DNA of 64,000 bases from an uncultured Draconibacterium sp. (GCF_963676815.1 NZ_OY781365.1:2266501-2330500); one strand, 5' to 3'; positions 36,225 to 46,390 are shown, counted from the stretch's first letter. Notes: a model not told the origin generated them from the sequence alone. Numbers and translations are program-made.

Positions 36225-37659
36225 ATTCTTCTTTCCCAAATTTGAAAAGGTCAGATTTGGTATGTGATTTTTCGATAAGCGCATTAAGCTCCTCTACCAA
36301 TTCAGGATGTTCGGCGGCAAGATTGTTCTCTTCGCCCACATCGGTGGCAAGGTTGTATAGTTCGGTAGTCGTTTTTTCGGGTGAAAAAACATTGTAGTGC
36401 ACCAATTTCCAGTCACCTTTTCGAACTGCCTGTCTTCCATTTATTTCGTGAAATTCCCAGTATAAATAATCGTGTTTAGCCGATTGTTTTTTGCCAATCA
36501 ATGTTGGTAAAAACGAAATTCCATCAATTGAATCCGGAGTAGAAATACCGGTAATTTCGGCCACAGTTGGGAATACATCCCAAAACGCAGAAATATGATC
36601 AGACGAACTGCCGGCCGTAATTTTTCCGTCCCACACGGCGATCATTGGCACGCGGATTCCTCCTTCGTATAGATCGCGTTTGTAGCCTTTTAATGGTCCG
36701 TTTGAGTTGAAATAATCCGGATCGGCACCACCTTCCAAATGTGGTCCGTTGTCGGATGTAAAAATAATTAAAGTGTTTTCATAGATCCCAAGTTCCTTCA
36801 GTTTGGCAACAATCTCACCAACCTGCACATCAAGGTAATCAACCATGGCAGCAAATGCAGCGTGTGTTTCCGGCTGCGAGCCGTAACCGCCCTGTTTGTA
36901 GTTTAATCCATCATCAACTCCTTTGTAAGCTTTCTCGGGCTCAAGTTTACCCCGGTATTTGGCAATATACTCTTCAGGAGCAAACAACTCGGCATGCGGA
37001 ATTATGGATGGATAATACATAAAAAACGGTTGTTCCTTGTTGTTTTCAATAAAACGAAGCGCTTCGTTGTGGATCAGTTCCGGTCCGTATTCTTCCGTTT
37101 TTTTACCGGAATTACCCTCGAGAATTACCTTTTCCTGGTTGTGCCAAAGATGATAAGGGTAGTAGTTGTGACCCATTCGCTGGCAGTTATAGCCATAAAA
37201 CTCGTCGAACCCCTGCCTATTCGGATCGCCTTCAGAGCCTGGATACCCCAACCCCCACTTACCAAAAGCTCCGGTTGAATAACCGGCTTCTTTTAATGCT
37301 TCGGCAATGGTTACTGCGTTGGCTGCCATTGGATATTGTCCTTCAGGCTGCCATTCTTTGTTGCCTCGTATCGGCGTGTGTCCGGTGTGTTGCCCGGTCA
37401 TTAAGGCCGATCGCGACGGAGCACAAACCGTTGAGCCCGAATAATGTTGAGTAAACCGCATTCCGTTTTGGGCCAGTTTATCAATATTAGGTGTTGAAAA
37501 ATGAGTTTGCCCGTAACAACCCAGGTCTCCATAACCTAAGTCGTCAGCCAAAATGTAAATAATATTTGGTCTTGCCGGCTGTGATTCCTGATTGTCAGAT
37601 TTTGGCTGGCAAGCCAGTAATAATAAGCTTAGAATAGTTGGTAAGATTAGTTTTTTCAT
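36223..37659 (-). CDS. Cys-type arylsulfatase lipoprotein (first of the pair)
   Basis: This 478-residue sulfatase has a lipoprotein signal (MKKLILPTILSLLLLAC). The metal-binding Asp pair is at 39-40 (YILADDLGYGDLG) and the sulfatase signature is VCAPSRSALMTG with Cys79 as the predicted formylglycine. Conserved GKWGLG and TSDNGPH stretches follow. It belongs to the S1 arylsulfatase family; the subfamily and substrate cannot be told by eye. It lies 16 bases after the GH2 gene, so desulfation and glycosidic cleavage are probably coordinated. Confidence 0.93.
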   Translation of the reverse strand: MKKLILPTILSLLLLACQPKSDNQESQPARPNIIYILADDLGYGDLGCYGQTHFSTPNIDKLAQNGMRFTQHYSGSTVCAPSRSALMTGQHTGHTPIRGNKEWQPEGQYPMAANAVTIAEALKEAGYSTGAFGKWGLGYPGSEGDPNRQGFDEFYGYNCQRMGHNYYPYHLWHNQEKVILEGNSGKKTEEYGPELIHNEALRFIENNKEQPFFMYYPSIIPHAELFAPEEYIAKYRGKLEPEKAYKGVDDGLNYKQGGYGSQPETHAAFAAMVDYLDVQVGEIVAKLKELGIYENTLIIFTSDNGPHLEGGADPDYFNSNGPLKGYKRDLYEGGIRVPMIAVWDGKITAGSSSDHISAFWDVFPTVAEITGISTPDSIDGISFLPTLIGKKQSAKHDYLYWEFHEINGRQAVRKGDWKLVHYNVFSPEKTTTELYNLATDVGEENNLAAEHPELVEELNALIEKSHTKSDLFKFGKEE

Positions 37660-37675
37660 GGTTTAGTATGTCATA

Positions 37676-40114
37676 TTAAATCTCTTTAGTTTTTATTGAA
37701 ATTGTTGCTGCTTCAAGTCCTTCGCCGCTCACTTCCAGTTGCATATCTCCTGCCTCTTCAAGTGATTGAACAGTTACAACCAATTTGCCGCTAAAAGCTT
37801 TCATTGTTGGCAGGTGGAACATTTCAAGCGATGTGGCATCACCGTTACAAACGGCTTTGTATTTGCCGGCACCACTAACTTTAAAATTTAATTGATTGGT
37901 TGCAGTAGGGCAAAGGTTTCCGTCTTTGTCAACCACAGAAACAGTGATATAACTAAGATCGTTTCCATCGGCAGAAATCTCATCACGATCGGCTGATAAT
38001 TGCAAATGATGAGGCGCTCCGGCAGTTTGAATTTCCTGCTCTGCCACGGCATTTCCTTCATCGTCGAAAGCTACTACTTTTACGGTTCCGGGTTCGTATT
38101 TTACATCCATCCACATCAGGCGGTTTCTGTTCAGCAATGTTTCTTTGCTTTTCTTCTGAACACCCTGACTTTTGCCGTTTACAAACAACTCGGCGCTGTT
38201 GTAATTGGTGTACACAAAAACAGGCGTTGTTTCTCCTTTGCGACCTTCCCAGTTCCAGTGGGGAAGAATGTGTAATGTTTCGTCTTCAGTGTTCCAGCGG
38301 CTGCGATACAGGTAGTAGCGATCTTTTGGTAAACCTGCCAGGTCGCAGATACCAAAATACGAACTGCGCGAAGGCCATGCTTCGTTGTATGGTGTAGGTT
38401 CGCCGAGGTAATCGAAACCGGTCCAGACGAACTCTCCAATTACCCACTCAAAGTCGTCCTGCCAGTAGAAATCTTCATCGGGAATGTTCGACCATGAGCA
38501 GGCTTCCAAATCGTATGACGAACTTTGAAAATCATCGTATCGCAACATTTTTCCCTCCTTCACTGGAAATTTGTAGATGCCACGGGAACTTACTGTTGAC
38601 GCAGTTTCCGAACCTAAAATAAATCCTTGCGGAAAACGCTCGTAAGCTTCGTCGTACAAATGTAAACGGTAATTTAATCCGGGAATATCCATAATTGCAC
38701 CAAAGCCATTTTTAAGGGTGTTGGCAACCTGGTCCATTCCTACGGTAACCGGTCGTGTTGGGTCTTCACGATGGAAAATATCCTGCAGCCATTTGGCCAG
38801 TTTTACACCTTCTGTACCCCACTGATCGGGAACTTCGTTGCCCGAGCTCCACATCACAATACACGGGTGGTTGCGTGTTGCGCGAACGAGATTTACCACA
38901 TCCTTTTCGGCCCAGTCGTTAAAATAAAGGTTGTAGCCATTTTCAACTTTTGGCTTGGCCCATTCGTCAAAACTTTCAGCCAGGAAAAGGAATCCCATTT
39001 CGTCGCAAAGCTCCAATTGCTCCATCGACGGCATGTTATGCGACGAACGGATGGCATTACATCCCATGTCTTTTAAAATTGTTAACTGGCGTTTTAATGC
39101 TGCCTTATTTACAGCGGCACCAAGTGGCCCCAAATCGTGGTGCAGACAAACGCCTTTAAACTTGGTAACTTCGCCATTTAATACCAGCCCTTTTCCACGT
39201 TCATAAACCACACTGCGAACTCCAAAACGAATATTTTGTTCATCTTTTAACACGTTGTTTTGGTACAATTTCATAGTTGCAGTGTATAAATAAGGCGAAT
39301 CCGTATCCCATAATTTTGGATTTGGAATAGCAATATTTTGCTCTGTTTTGCTGCCAAATAGTTGGTTGGTGTTGTTTATTGCCACAATATTCCCTTCGGC
39401 ATCTTTAATCTCGGTAACAACTTCAATATCAATGCCGTTAATTTCGGATGTTAGGTTTACCTGTGCTTCTTTTTCCGAAACAAAAGGCGTGGTAATAAAC
39501 GTTCCCCATTGTTTAAAATTCACCTCATTTTTTACAATAACCTGCACTTTGCGGTATATTCCTGCACCAGGGTACCAGCGCGATGATGATTCTTTATTTT
39601 CAAGCCGAACAGCCAACAGGTTTTCTTCGCCAACATTTACATAGTCGCTAATGTCGAAATAAAAATAGCTGTACCCGTACGGGCGATTTCCAACTTTTTC
39701 ACCATTTACATATACCTCCGCATTGCTCATTGCACCATCGAAAACCAGCAAGGCTTTTTTACCTGGACCGAAATCCGGCAATTCGAATGTTTTGCGGTAC
39801 CAGCCAATTCCGATGTGAGGCAATGCGCCGGTTCGTCCGGTACGCAGGCGAGCCTCTTTCTCCATATCCTGGGTAACCTGAACTTTTTGGGCATCAATTT
39901 CTTTGTCAAAAGGTCCTTTAATGGCCCAATCGTGTGGTACTTCAATGGTTTCCCAGTCGTTAACCATTGTTGCCGGAAACTGAGCATCTGAAACTTCGTG
40001 GTTTATAAATTTCCAGTTTTTATCCAGTGTTTGTACTGTTCTGGTTTCGCTGGTTGTTTCAATACAAGCTGAAAAGAGGATTAAAATGATGATGAAAGAA
40101 ATGACAGATTTCAT
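37676..40114 (-). CDS. GH2-family beta-galactosidase-like lipoprotein
   Basis: This 812-residue protein has a lipoprotein signal (IILILFSAC). A jelly-roll sugar-binding domain (about 25-195) is followed by an Ig-like domain, the GH2 TIM barrel (about 310-620) and C-terminal Ig-like domains with a GKSQGVQ segment. The predicted acid/base is Glu427 in MWSSGNEVPDQWG and the nucleophile Glu503 in FILGSETAST. It probably removes beta-galactosyl-like residues from sulfated oligosaccharides in the periplasm. The exact sugar is not determined, since GH2 also covers glucuronidases and mannosidases. It leads the GH2-sulfatase-sulfatase-isomerase run. Confidence 0.9.
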   Translation of the reverse strand: MKSVISFIIILILFSACIETTSETRTVQTLDKNWKFINHEVSDAQFPATMVNDWETIEVPHDWAIKGPFDKEIDAQKVQVTQDMEKEARLRTGRTGALPHIGIGWYRKTFELPDFGPGKKALLVFDGAMSNAEVYVNGEKVGNRPYGYSYFYFDISDYVNVGEENLLAVRLENKESSSRWYPGAGIYRKVQVIVKNEVNFKQWGTFITTPFVSEKEAQVNLTSEINGIDIEVVTEIKDAEGNIVAINNTNQLFGSKTEQNIAIPNPKLWDTDSPYLYTATMKLYQNNVLKDEQNIRFGVRSVVYERGKGLVLNGEVTKFKGVCLHHDLGPLGAAVNKAALKRQLTILKDMGCNAIRSSHNMPSMEQLELCDEMGFLFLAESFDEWAKPKVENGYNLYFNDWAEKDVVNLVRATRNHPCIVMWSSGNEVPDQWGTEGVKLAKWLQDIFHREDPTRPVTVGMDQVANTLKNGFGAIMDIPGLNYRLHLYDEAYERFPQGFILGSETASTVSSRGIYKFPVKEGKMLRYDDFQSSSYDLEACSWSNIPDEDFYWQDDFEWVIGEFVWTGFDYLGEPTPYNEAWPSRSSYFGICDLAGLPKDRYYLYRSRWNTEDETLHILPHWNWEGRKGETTPVFVYTNYNSAELFVNGKSQGVQKKSKETLLNRNRLMWMDVKYEPGTVKVVAFDDEGNAVAEQEIQTAGAPHHLQLSADRDEISADGNDLSYITVSVVDKDGNLCPTATNQLNFKVSGAGKYKAVCNGDATSLEMFHLPTMKAFSGKLVVTVQSLEEAGDMQLEVSGEGLEAATISIKTKEI

Positions 40115-40217
40115 AGCTAAGAATTAATGTTTACAATTCATTTTCTCAGTACACTTTAACTGGTGGGTACTGGTATGATACAAATATGCAAAGAAATCCA
40201 AATATTTATATCATTTC

Positions 40218-40232
40218 TGCACCTATCGTGCA
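40218..40232. promoter_or_regulatory. Inverted repeat upstream of the GH2 gene, possible operator
   Basis: TGCAC-N5-GTGCA is a perfect 5-bp inverted repeat about 105 bases upstream of the GH2 ATG, in the 146-base gap behind the histidine kinase gene. An overlapping CCTATCGT (40222) is also mirrored by ACGATAGG at 40266, so the region could instead fold as a weak hairpin. It might bind a regulator of the cluster. No second copy was found to support this. Confidence 0.25.
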
Positions 40233-40260
40233 ACACACTATTTTAAAGATATGAATTTTG

Positions 40261-42342
40261 CTATAACGATAGGGGAAGGGTGAAAAGGAAACTGCTGCCT
40301 TTGTCTTTCTCGCTGTTAACCCAAATTTCGCCACCGTTAATTTTAACAAACTCCTGGCAAAGAATTAAACCCAAACCTGTTCCTTTTTCGTGTGCTGTGC
40401 CTTCGCGCTGCACCGACATTTCAATTTTAAATAGGTTTTCAATCATCTCCGGAGTCATTCCAATGCCATTGTCTTTTACCGTTACAATTAGCATTTCGTT
40501 ATCTTGTTCGGCAAGTAATTCAATTTTTCCTTTTGGATTAGAAAACTTTATGGCGTTGTTCAGCAGGTTTCTAACAATAAAGTTCACCATATCAAAGTCG
40601 GCATAAACCATCGCTTTCTTTTGCGATATTTCAATTGTAATATCTTTGGTTTTGGCTACTTCGAGATTGAGATGTTTGTTGGTCTCAAAAACCTTATGAA
40701 TGAAGAATGATTGTGGCTCGAATTTTATGGTGCCCGTTTGCGTGCGCGACCATTCGAGCAGGTTCTCAAGTAATTCGTAACCGCTGGTGGCTGCCTGGTA
40801 CATCCCGTCAATCAACACATCAAAATCATCTGAGTTTTTTGCTTCTTTTTCGTTTCGTAACAAATCGGAAATCCCGATTAATACATTGAATGGATTTTTT
40901 AAATCGTGGGCGATAATAGAAAAGAACTTATCTTTTGTTGCGTTTAATCGTTTTAGGTTTTTCTCGTCTTCAGCAAGTTTAACCAAGTTCTCTTCCAATA
41001 ATAATTTCTGACGGTTTATGGTATTGTAATTGGCTTTTAGCTCGTCGGTGTGTTTTTTTCGGAGAATGAGGAAAAAACTAAGTGCAATAAGAATAACCAA
41101 CAATGAAACGATTGCAAATGCAGCTTTTACGCGAAATTTAAACTGATCGCTTTCGTTTTTTGCTGTAGCCAGCTCCTGTTCAAGCATAATCTTTTTTCGT
41201 TCGGCACGGCTTGTTTCGTCGGCCTCAAAATTTCCAAGTGCCTCAACAATCTCGTCGGGTTTTAACATTTCAAAAGCTGCTTTTGCCTTCGAAATCATTT
41301 CGTAAGCTTTCTGGTATTTTTGAAGCCCGGCATAAGCTTCTCCTTTTTCGTTGTAATAGTCTGAAAGGTAGTCGTATTTTTCCAGCGTATTACTTTGCTC
41401 AATGGCTTCGTCGTAGTAGTTTATTGCTTTTTGGTAGTTTTTCTTCTTTAGGAAATACCTGCCTTCAACATAATTAATTTCAACAGCAAGTTTTACAAAT
41501 TCGTTTTGGTTTTTGTTGTCGGTAATTTTATCAATGTAGCTTTTTGCCTTTTCCAGATCTCCGGTTTCAAGGTAATAATAAATAAAACCGAGCATTACTT
41601 CAATTTCGCGTTGTTTATCTTTAATCTGTGGCAAAAGTTTCTCTGCTTGTGTTAAGTGGTAAAGCGCTTCATCGTGTCGGTTTAGTTTCAGGAAATTATA
41701 ACTCAGCGAAGTGTGATTTAGGCTCTGATTCAGAATGTTGTGTGTTACAGTATCAACAGCAAGGGCTTTTTCGTAATAAACCAAGCTGCTGCGGTATTCC
41801 TTAAGGTATTGGTAGTACGAAGCAATGTTGCTGTACGCTTCAGATAGGGCGTAGTTCTGATTGGTTTCTTCGCAAATATTTTTGGCTTCAATAATGTATT
41901 TAAGTGCCTGCACCTGGTCTTTTCCGTACGAATATAGAACTCCAAGATTCAGGTAACATGCAATTAATGAAACCGAATCGTTACTCTCGGTAAAAATATC
42001 AATGGCTTTTTCGAGGTTTGAAATGGCCGGAAGCCACTCGCCCGACTGGTCGTAAACATAACTGATAAGGAAAAGTGCAGTTCCTTCTCCGTATTTGTAG
42101 TTGCTTTTTTGCGAGAGATCTAATGCTTTTTCAGCATATTTGAGCGAACTATCGGCATTAAAATAGCCGTATAAATCAGAAAGATCGATGTAAATATCTG
42201 CAATTTTCTCCGCATTCGTTTCCGTTTTTACTATCGTTTTTAACGAATCAATTTGGGATGTTTCGTTTCCGTAAACGGCAAAAAGACCGAAGAAAAATAC
42301 GAATATTAAATTCAGTAATATATATTTTTTACCAATTATCAT
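40261..42342 (-). CDS. TPR-containing sensor histidine kinase
   Basis: A signal peptide (about 1-23) precedes several tetratricopeptide repeats (about 30-360), a coiled coil, one TM near 405-425 and a cytoplasmic kinase. The HisKA box is FFSIIAHDLKNPFNVL with His near residue 479. The ATPase domain has N-box NLLNNAIKFS, G1 VKDNGIGM and G2 GTGLGLIL. There is no receiver domain and no response regulator next to it, so its partner is unknown. It lies directly upstream of the GH2-sulfatase operon in the same direction. Confidence 0.92.
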   Translation of the reverse strand: MIIGKKYILLNLIFVFFFGLFAVYGNETSQIDSLKTIVKTETNAEKIADIYIDLSDLYGYFNADSSLKYAEKALDLSQKSNYKYGEGTALFLISYVYDQSGEWLPAISNLEKAIDIFTESNDSVSLIACYLNLGVLYSYGKDQVQALKYIIEAKNICEETNQNYALSEAYSNIASYYQYLKEYRSSLVYYEKALAVDTVTHNILNQSLNHTSLSYNFLKLNRHDEALYHLTQAEKLLPQIKDKQREIEVMLGFIYYYLETGDLEKAKSYIDKITDNKNQNEFVKLAVEINYVEGRYFLKKKNYQKAINYYDEAIEQSNTLEKYDYLSDYYNEKGEAYAGLQKYQKAYEMISKAKAAFEMLKPDEIVEALGNFEADETSRAERKKIMLEQELATAKNESDQFKFRVKAAFAIVSLLVILIALSFFLILRKKHTDELKANYNTINRQKLLLEENLVKLAEDEKNLKRLNATKDKFFSIIAHDLKNPFNVLIGISDLLRNEKEAKNSDDFDVLIDGMYQAATSGYELLENLLEWSRTQTGTIKFEPQSFFIHKVFETNKHLNLEVAKTKDITIEISQKKAMVYADFDMVNFIVRNLLNNAIKFSNPKGKIELLAEQDNEMLIVTVKDNGIGMTPEMIENLFKIEMSVQREGTAHEKGTGLGLILCQEFVKINGGEIWVNSEKDKGSSFLFTLPLSL

Positions 42343-42556
42343 AGGTTTGTATAGTCATGCAAATATAATTAAATCAAACGGATGCAATAAAGATCAGTAA
42401 GGAGATACACTAATTTTAATGGACTTTTTTTATGTTATATAACTCCGACTACAGAGATTCATTCAATGCCCGTAATTGAGGTCTTTAAAAACTGATAAAT
42501 TTCATATTTCTAATTCTTTTTATACCTTGTTGCCGTAAGATCAGAGATTATAAACC

Positions 42557-44002
42557 GTGAAATGTATGTTAAAACATTACCTTGGTATTATTTGCATCGT
42601 CTTGCTTTCTATGGTGACTGCATGCACCTCGAACAAAAATCCAAAAGATAGAGACAAAGAAAATCGTCCGGTTATAGACCGTGATTTGCCTGAGATTTTG
42701 GACGATGGAGTATTGAATGTGGTAACAACCTACAGCAGTACCAGTTATTTTTTGTACAGGGGGCAACCCATGGGCTACGAGTATGAGCTGCTGAAACGTT
42801 TTGCCGAGCATATTGGAGTGGATTTTAAAATTGAAATCTCGAATGATTTTGAGGCCATGCACGACATGCTGATGAGTGGAAAAGTAGATTTGATTGCACA
42901 TGGTTTAACCATCACCGGCAAGCGAAAAGAGATAGTTCAATTTACCGATTATTTATACCTGACACACCAGGTTTTAGTGCAACGAAAACCGGATAACTGG
43001 CGTAAGTTAAAATGGAGTGCGCTGCAAAGTTCGTTAATTCACGATGCTATTGAGCTGATTGGTGATACAGTGTCGGTGCGGGCCAATTCGTCGTATTTAA
43101 ACCGGGTAGAAAACTTGATGGATGAAATGGGTGATGAAATTTATGTTGATACATTGCCTGGCGATTTGTCGACCGATAAAATTATTGAAATGGTAGCCGA
43201 TGGCGAAATTAAATACACTTTTGCCGATAATAATATTGCTACAATCAATGCATCGTACTATCCCAATCTTGATATTCGTGTGCCGGTAAGTTTCTCGCAA
43301 CGTATGGCGTGGGCAATTCGTCCCGAGTCGGAAGAGCTGCTTACCGAGCTAAATTCATGGATCGACTCGATGAAGAACGGAGTGACCTATTACGTTATTT
43401 ACAACAAATATTTCAAGAACGAAAGATCTTTCAAACGACGCGAGAACAGCGTTTTTTACAGTATAAATCATAATCGTATAAGTGAATACGACGACATTAT
43501 ACAAACCTATGCCGATAGCTTGGGTTGGGACTGGCGTCTTTTAGCATCAATGATATACCAGGAATCGAGGTTTAACCCTGAATCAGAATCGTGGGCAGGT
43601 GCAAAAGGGTTGATGCAAATGATGCCGCAAACTGCCGAAAGGTATGGAGTTGAAGACAGAACCGACCCGGAAGATAACCTGGAAGGAGGAACAAAGGTGT
43701 TAAAAGTTTTGTGGGACCGTTTTATCGATATTCCGGATTCCGTGCAACGAATAAAATTTACGATGGCGGCCTATAATTGCGGTTACAGCCATGTAGTTGA
43801 CGCTCGAACACTTGCCGAGGAAGAGGGAATTGACAGTTACCGCTGGGATGAGTGCACAGAGGAGTCGATGCTAAAATTAAGCTATCCCGAAAATTATAAT
43901 AAACCGTTTATAAAATATGGTTATGTGCGTGGAATTGAACCGGTATCGTACGTAAAACAAATTTTTAGCCGCTACGAGCATTATACCCAGTTGCTGGAAT
44001 AG
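42557..44002 (+). CDS. mltF: MltF-like membrane-bound lytic murein transglycosylase
   Basis: A lipoprotein signal (LLSMVTAC) is followed by a periplasmic solute-binding-3-like domain (about 50-295) and a C-terminal SLT goose-lysozyme-like domain (about 310-470). The catalytic Glu336 is in ASMIYQESRFNPE, and GLMQMMPQTAERYG is the conserved SLT block. This two-domain order is that of MltF, which cleaves the glycan strand to 1,6-anhydro-muropeptides. It is divergent from the TPR kinase gene, and the 214-base gap shows no clear promoter. The start could be ATG 42557 or 42566. Confidence 0.92.
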   Translation: MKCMLKHYLGIICIVLLSMVTACTSNKNPKDRDKENRPVIDRDLPEILDDGVLNVVTTYSSTSYFLYRGQPMGYEYELLKRFAEHIGVDFKIEISNDFEAMHDMLMSGKVDLIAHGLTITGKRKEIVQFTDYLYLTHQVLVQRKPDNWRKLKWSALQSSLIHDAIELIGDTVSVRANSSYLNRVENLMDEMGDEIYVDTLPGDLSTDKIIEMVADGEIKYTFADNNIATINASYYPNLDIRVPVSFSQRMAWAIRPESEELLTELNSWIDSMKNGVTYYVIYNKYFKNERSFKRRENSVFYSINHNRISEYDDIIQTYADSLGWDWRLLASMIYQESRFNPESESWAGAKGLMQMMPQTAERYGVEDRTDPEDNLEGGTKVLKVLWDRFIDIPDSVQRIKFTMAAYNCGYSHVVDARTLAEEEGIDSYRWDECTEESMLKLSYPENYNKPFIKYGYVRGIEPVSYVKQIFSRYEHYTQLLE

Positions 44003-44010
44003 CAAATAAA

Positions 44011-44040
44011 AAAACCGTTTCCCAAACGAGAAACGGTTTT
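44011..44040. terminator. Bidirectional terminator between mltF and fbaA
   Basis: AAAACCGTTTC (44011-44021) is complementary to GAAACGGTTTT (44030-44040) around an 8-base loop. It sits between convergent genes, with A and T runs on both sides. Confidence 0.9.
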
Positions 44041-44065
44041 ACTATGTTATATCGAAATAATGTTC

Positions 44066-45142
44066 TTACTGAACGTCGATAGCATTTAAATCTTCGAATG
44101 CAACTTTCAAACGTGCAATCATTGATTCTTCTGCTTTACGCAACCAAACACGTGGATCGTAGAATTTTTTGTTTGGTTTGTCGTCACCTTCAGGGTTACC
44201 AATTTGTCCTTGCAGGTAGTCGTGGTTTGCTTCGTCAAAAGCACGAACGCCATCCCAGTATGCCCACTGAGTATCGGTATCAATGTTCATTTTAACAACA
44301 CCGTAAGAGATTGCTTCGCGAATTTCTTCGTGTGATGAACCTGATCCACCGTGGAAAACAAAGTTTACTGGTTTTTCATCAGTTCCCAGTTTTTCCTGGA
44401 TGTATTTCTGTGAGTTATCAAGGATTTTTGGAGTCAGTTTAACGTTACCTGGTTTGTAAACACCGTGCACGTTACCAAACGATGCAGCAATGGTAAAGTT
44501 AGGAGAAACTTTGCTCAGCTCTTCGTAAGCGTAGCAAACTTCTTCTGGCTGAGTGTAAAGTTTCGATGCATCAACATCGCTGTTGTCAACACCATCTTCT
44601 TCACCACCGGTAATACCCAATTCAATTTCCAGGGTCATACCCATTTTTGCCATACGGGCAAGGTATGTTTTGCTGATCTCAATATTTTCTTCAAGTGGCT
44701 CTTCACTAAGGTCAAGCATGTGCGAGCTGAAAAGTGGTTTACCTGTTTCGGCAAAATGTTTTTCGCTGGCGTCTAACAAACCGTCAATCCATGGTAACAA
44801 TTTTTTTGCAGCGTGGTCGGTGTGTAAAATTACACGTACTCCATAAGCTTCTGCCAATGTGTGAATATGTTTTGCGCCTGCAACAGCACCTAAAACGGCA
44901 GCTTCCTGGCCTTCAAGTTTTAAACCTTTACCGGCGTTAAATGCAGCACCTCCATTCGAGAACTGAATCATAACCGGAGCATTTACCTGTTTGGCAGCTT
45001 CCATAATTGCATTAACTGAAGAAGAACCTACCACGTTTACTGCCGGCATGGCAAATTGTTTGGCTTTAGCTTCTTCGAAAATAAATTGTACGTCAGCACC
45101 GGTAACTACACCTGGCTTAACGTTTTCGGCTATTTTTCCCAT
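44066..45142 (-). CDS. fbaA: Class II fructose-bisphosphate aldolase (FbaA type)
   Basis: This 358-residue class IIA aldolase cleaves fructose 1,6-bisphosphate to DHAP and glyceraldehyde 3-phosphate. Visible features are FAMPAVNVVGSSSVNAIMEA, the zinc and active-site stretch VILHTDHAAKK, the LDLSEEPLEENI segment typical of the E. coli FbaA branch, VHGVYKPGNVKL, and the phosphate-binding NFVFHGGSGSS and GVVKMNIDTDTQWA. It is divergent from a second, clearly different class II aldolase at 45395. Confidence 0.95.
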   Translation of the reverse strand: MGKIAENVKPGVVTGADVQFIFEEAKAKQFAMPAVNVVGSSSVNAIMEAAKQVNAPVMIQFSNGGAAFNAGKGLKLEGQEAAVLGAVAGAKHIHTLAEAYGVRVILHTDHAAKKLLPWIDGLLDASEKHFAETGKPLFSSHMLDLSEEPLEENIEISKTYLARMAKMGMTLEIELGITGGEEDGVDNSDVDASKLYTQPEEVCYAYEELSKVSPNFTIAASFGNVHGVYKPGNVKLTPKILDNSQKYIQEKLGTDEKPVNFVFHGGSGSSHEEIREAISYGVVKMNIDTDTQWAYWDGVRAFDEANHDYLQGQIGNPEGDDKPNKKFYDPRVWLRKAEESMIARLKVAFEDLNAIDVQ

Positions 45143-45394
45143 AATTAAATCGTTTTACTTTTATATCAAAATAGAATAAGAACACAAAATTACAATTTGA
45201 GTTTAGGTTAACCAATTTTTCCTTGTTAATGATGCCTAAAATGGGACAAAATTATCTGAAAATTAACGCAGTAACTTTATTGTATTTAACGTTAAATATC
45301 AGTTGGGGCATTTCAGTAAACCTCTTCGCTTACTGTTTTTTATTTACTTTCACGGCGCAAAAAAATTAAAAACCAAAGATTAATTCGAATAAAA

Positions 45395-46390
45395 ATGGCA
45401 GTAAGTTACAAAGACTTAGGCTTGTCGAACAGTAAAGAAATGTTCGCGAAAGCCGTTGAAGGCGGATATGCTATTCCGGCCTACAATTTCAATAACCTTG
45501 AACAAATGCAGGCAATTCTTCAGGCTTGTGTTGAAACAAAATCGCCTGTAATTCTCCAGGTATCATCGGGTGCACGTAAATATGCAAATGCTACTTTATT
45601 GCGTAATATGGCACGTGGTGCCGTTGAATATGTTAAAGAATTGGGTTGCGAAATTCCAATCGTTCTTCACCTCGATCATGGCGATACTTTTGAATTGTGT
45701 AAAGATTGTATCGATAACGGTTTCTCTTCAGTAATGATTGATGGATCGCACCATCCGTATGAAGAAAACGTAGCATTAACTAAAAAAGTTGTTGAATATG
45801 CACATGCAAATGGTGTGTCTGTTGAAGGTGAACTTGGCGTTTTAGCAGGTGTTGAAGACGATGTAGTTGCCGAAGAATCGACTTATACAAGACCTGAAGA
45901 GGTTGAGGATTTTGTAAAACGTACCGGTGTTGATTCACTGGCTATTTCAATTGGTACTTCTCACGGAGCTCACAAATTTACTCCTGAGCAGTGTACTAAA
46001 AACGAAGATGGCGTTTTGGTTCCTCCTCCATTGAAATTCGAAATTTTGGAAGAGATCGAAAAACGTATTCCCGGTTTCCCAATCGTTCTCCATGGTTCAT
46101 CATCTGTTCCAATGGATCAGGTAAATATTATTAACGAAAACGGTGGCGATTTGAAAGCTGCTGTTGGTATTCCTGAGGAGCAATTACGTAAAGCGGCTTC
46201 TTCAGCAGTTTGTAAAATTAATATCGACTCTGACGGTCGTTTGGCAATGACTGCTGCTATCCGCAAAACCATGAAAGAAAATCCGGCGGAATTTGATCCA
46301 CGTAAATACCTTGGGCCAGCTCGCGATTCATTAAAAGAATTGTACAAGCACAAAAACGAAAATGTTTTGGGTTCGGCAGGAAAAGCTTAA
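45395..46390 (+). CDS. Second class II fructose-bisphosphate aldolase
   Basis: This 331-residue class II aldolase differs from FbaA. It has YAIPAYNFNNLEQMQAIL, the zinc-site stretch IVLHLDHGDTFELC, SVMIDGSHHPYEENV, GELGVLAGVEDDV, SIGTSHGAHKF and the phosphate-binding IVLHGSSSVP with CKINIDSDGRLA. These match the branch known from Bacteroides-like glycolytic aldolases. A role with another sugar bisphosphate, such as tagatose, cannot be excluded. The 252-base gap to the divergent fbaA contains only weak promoter-like sequence. Confidence 0.92.
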   Translation: MAVSYKDLGLSNSKEMFAKAVEGGYAIPAYNFNNLEQMQAILQACVETKSPVILQVSSGARKYANATLLRNMARGAVEYVKELGCEIPIVLHLDHGDTFELCKDCIDNGFSSVMIDGSHHPYEENVALTKKVVEYAHANGVSVEGELGVLAGVEDDVVAEESTYTRPEEVEDFVKRTGVDSLAISIGTSHGAHKFTPEQCTKNEDGVLVPPPLKFEILEEIEKRIPGFPIVLHGSSSVPMDQVNIINENGGDLKAAVGIPEEQLRKAASSAVCKINIDSDGRLAMTAAIRKTMKENPAEFDPRKYLGPARDSLKELYKHKNENVLGSAGKA

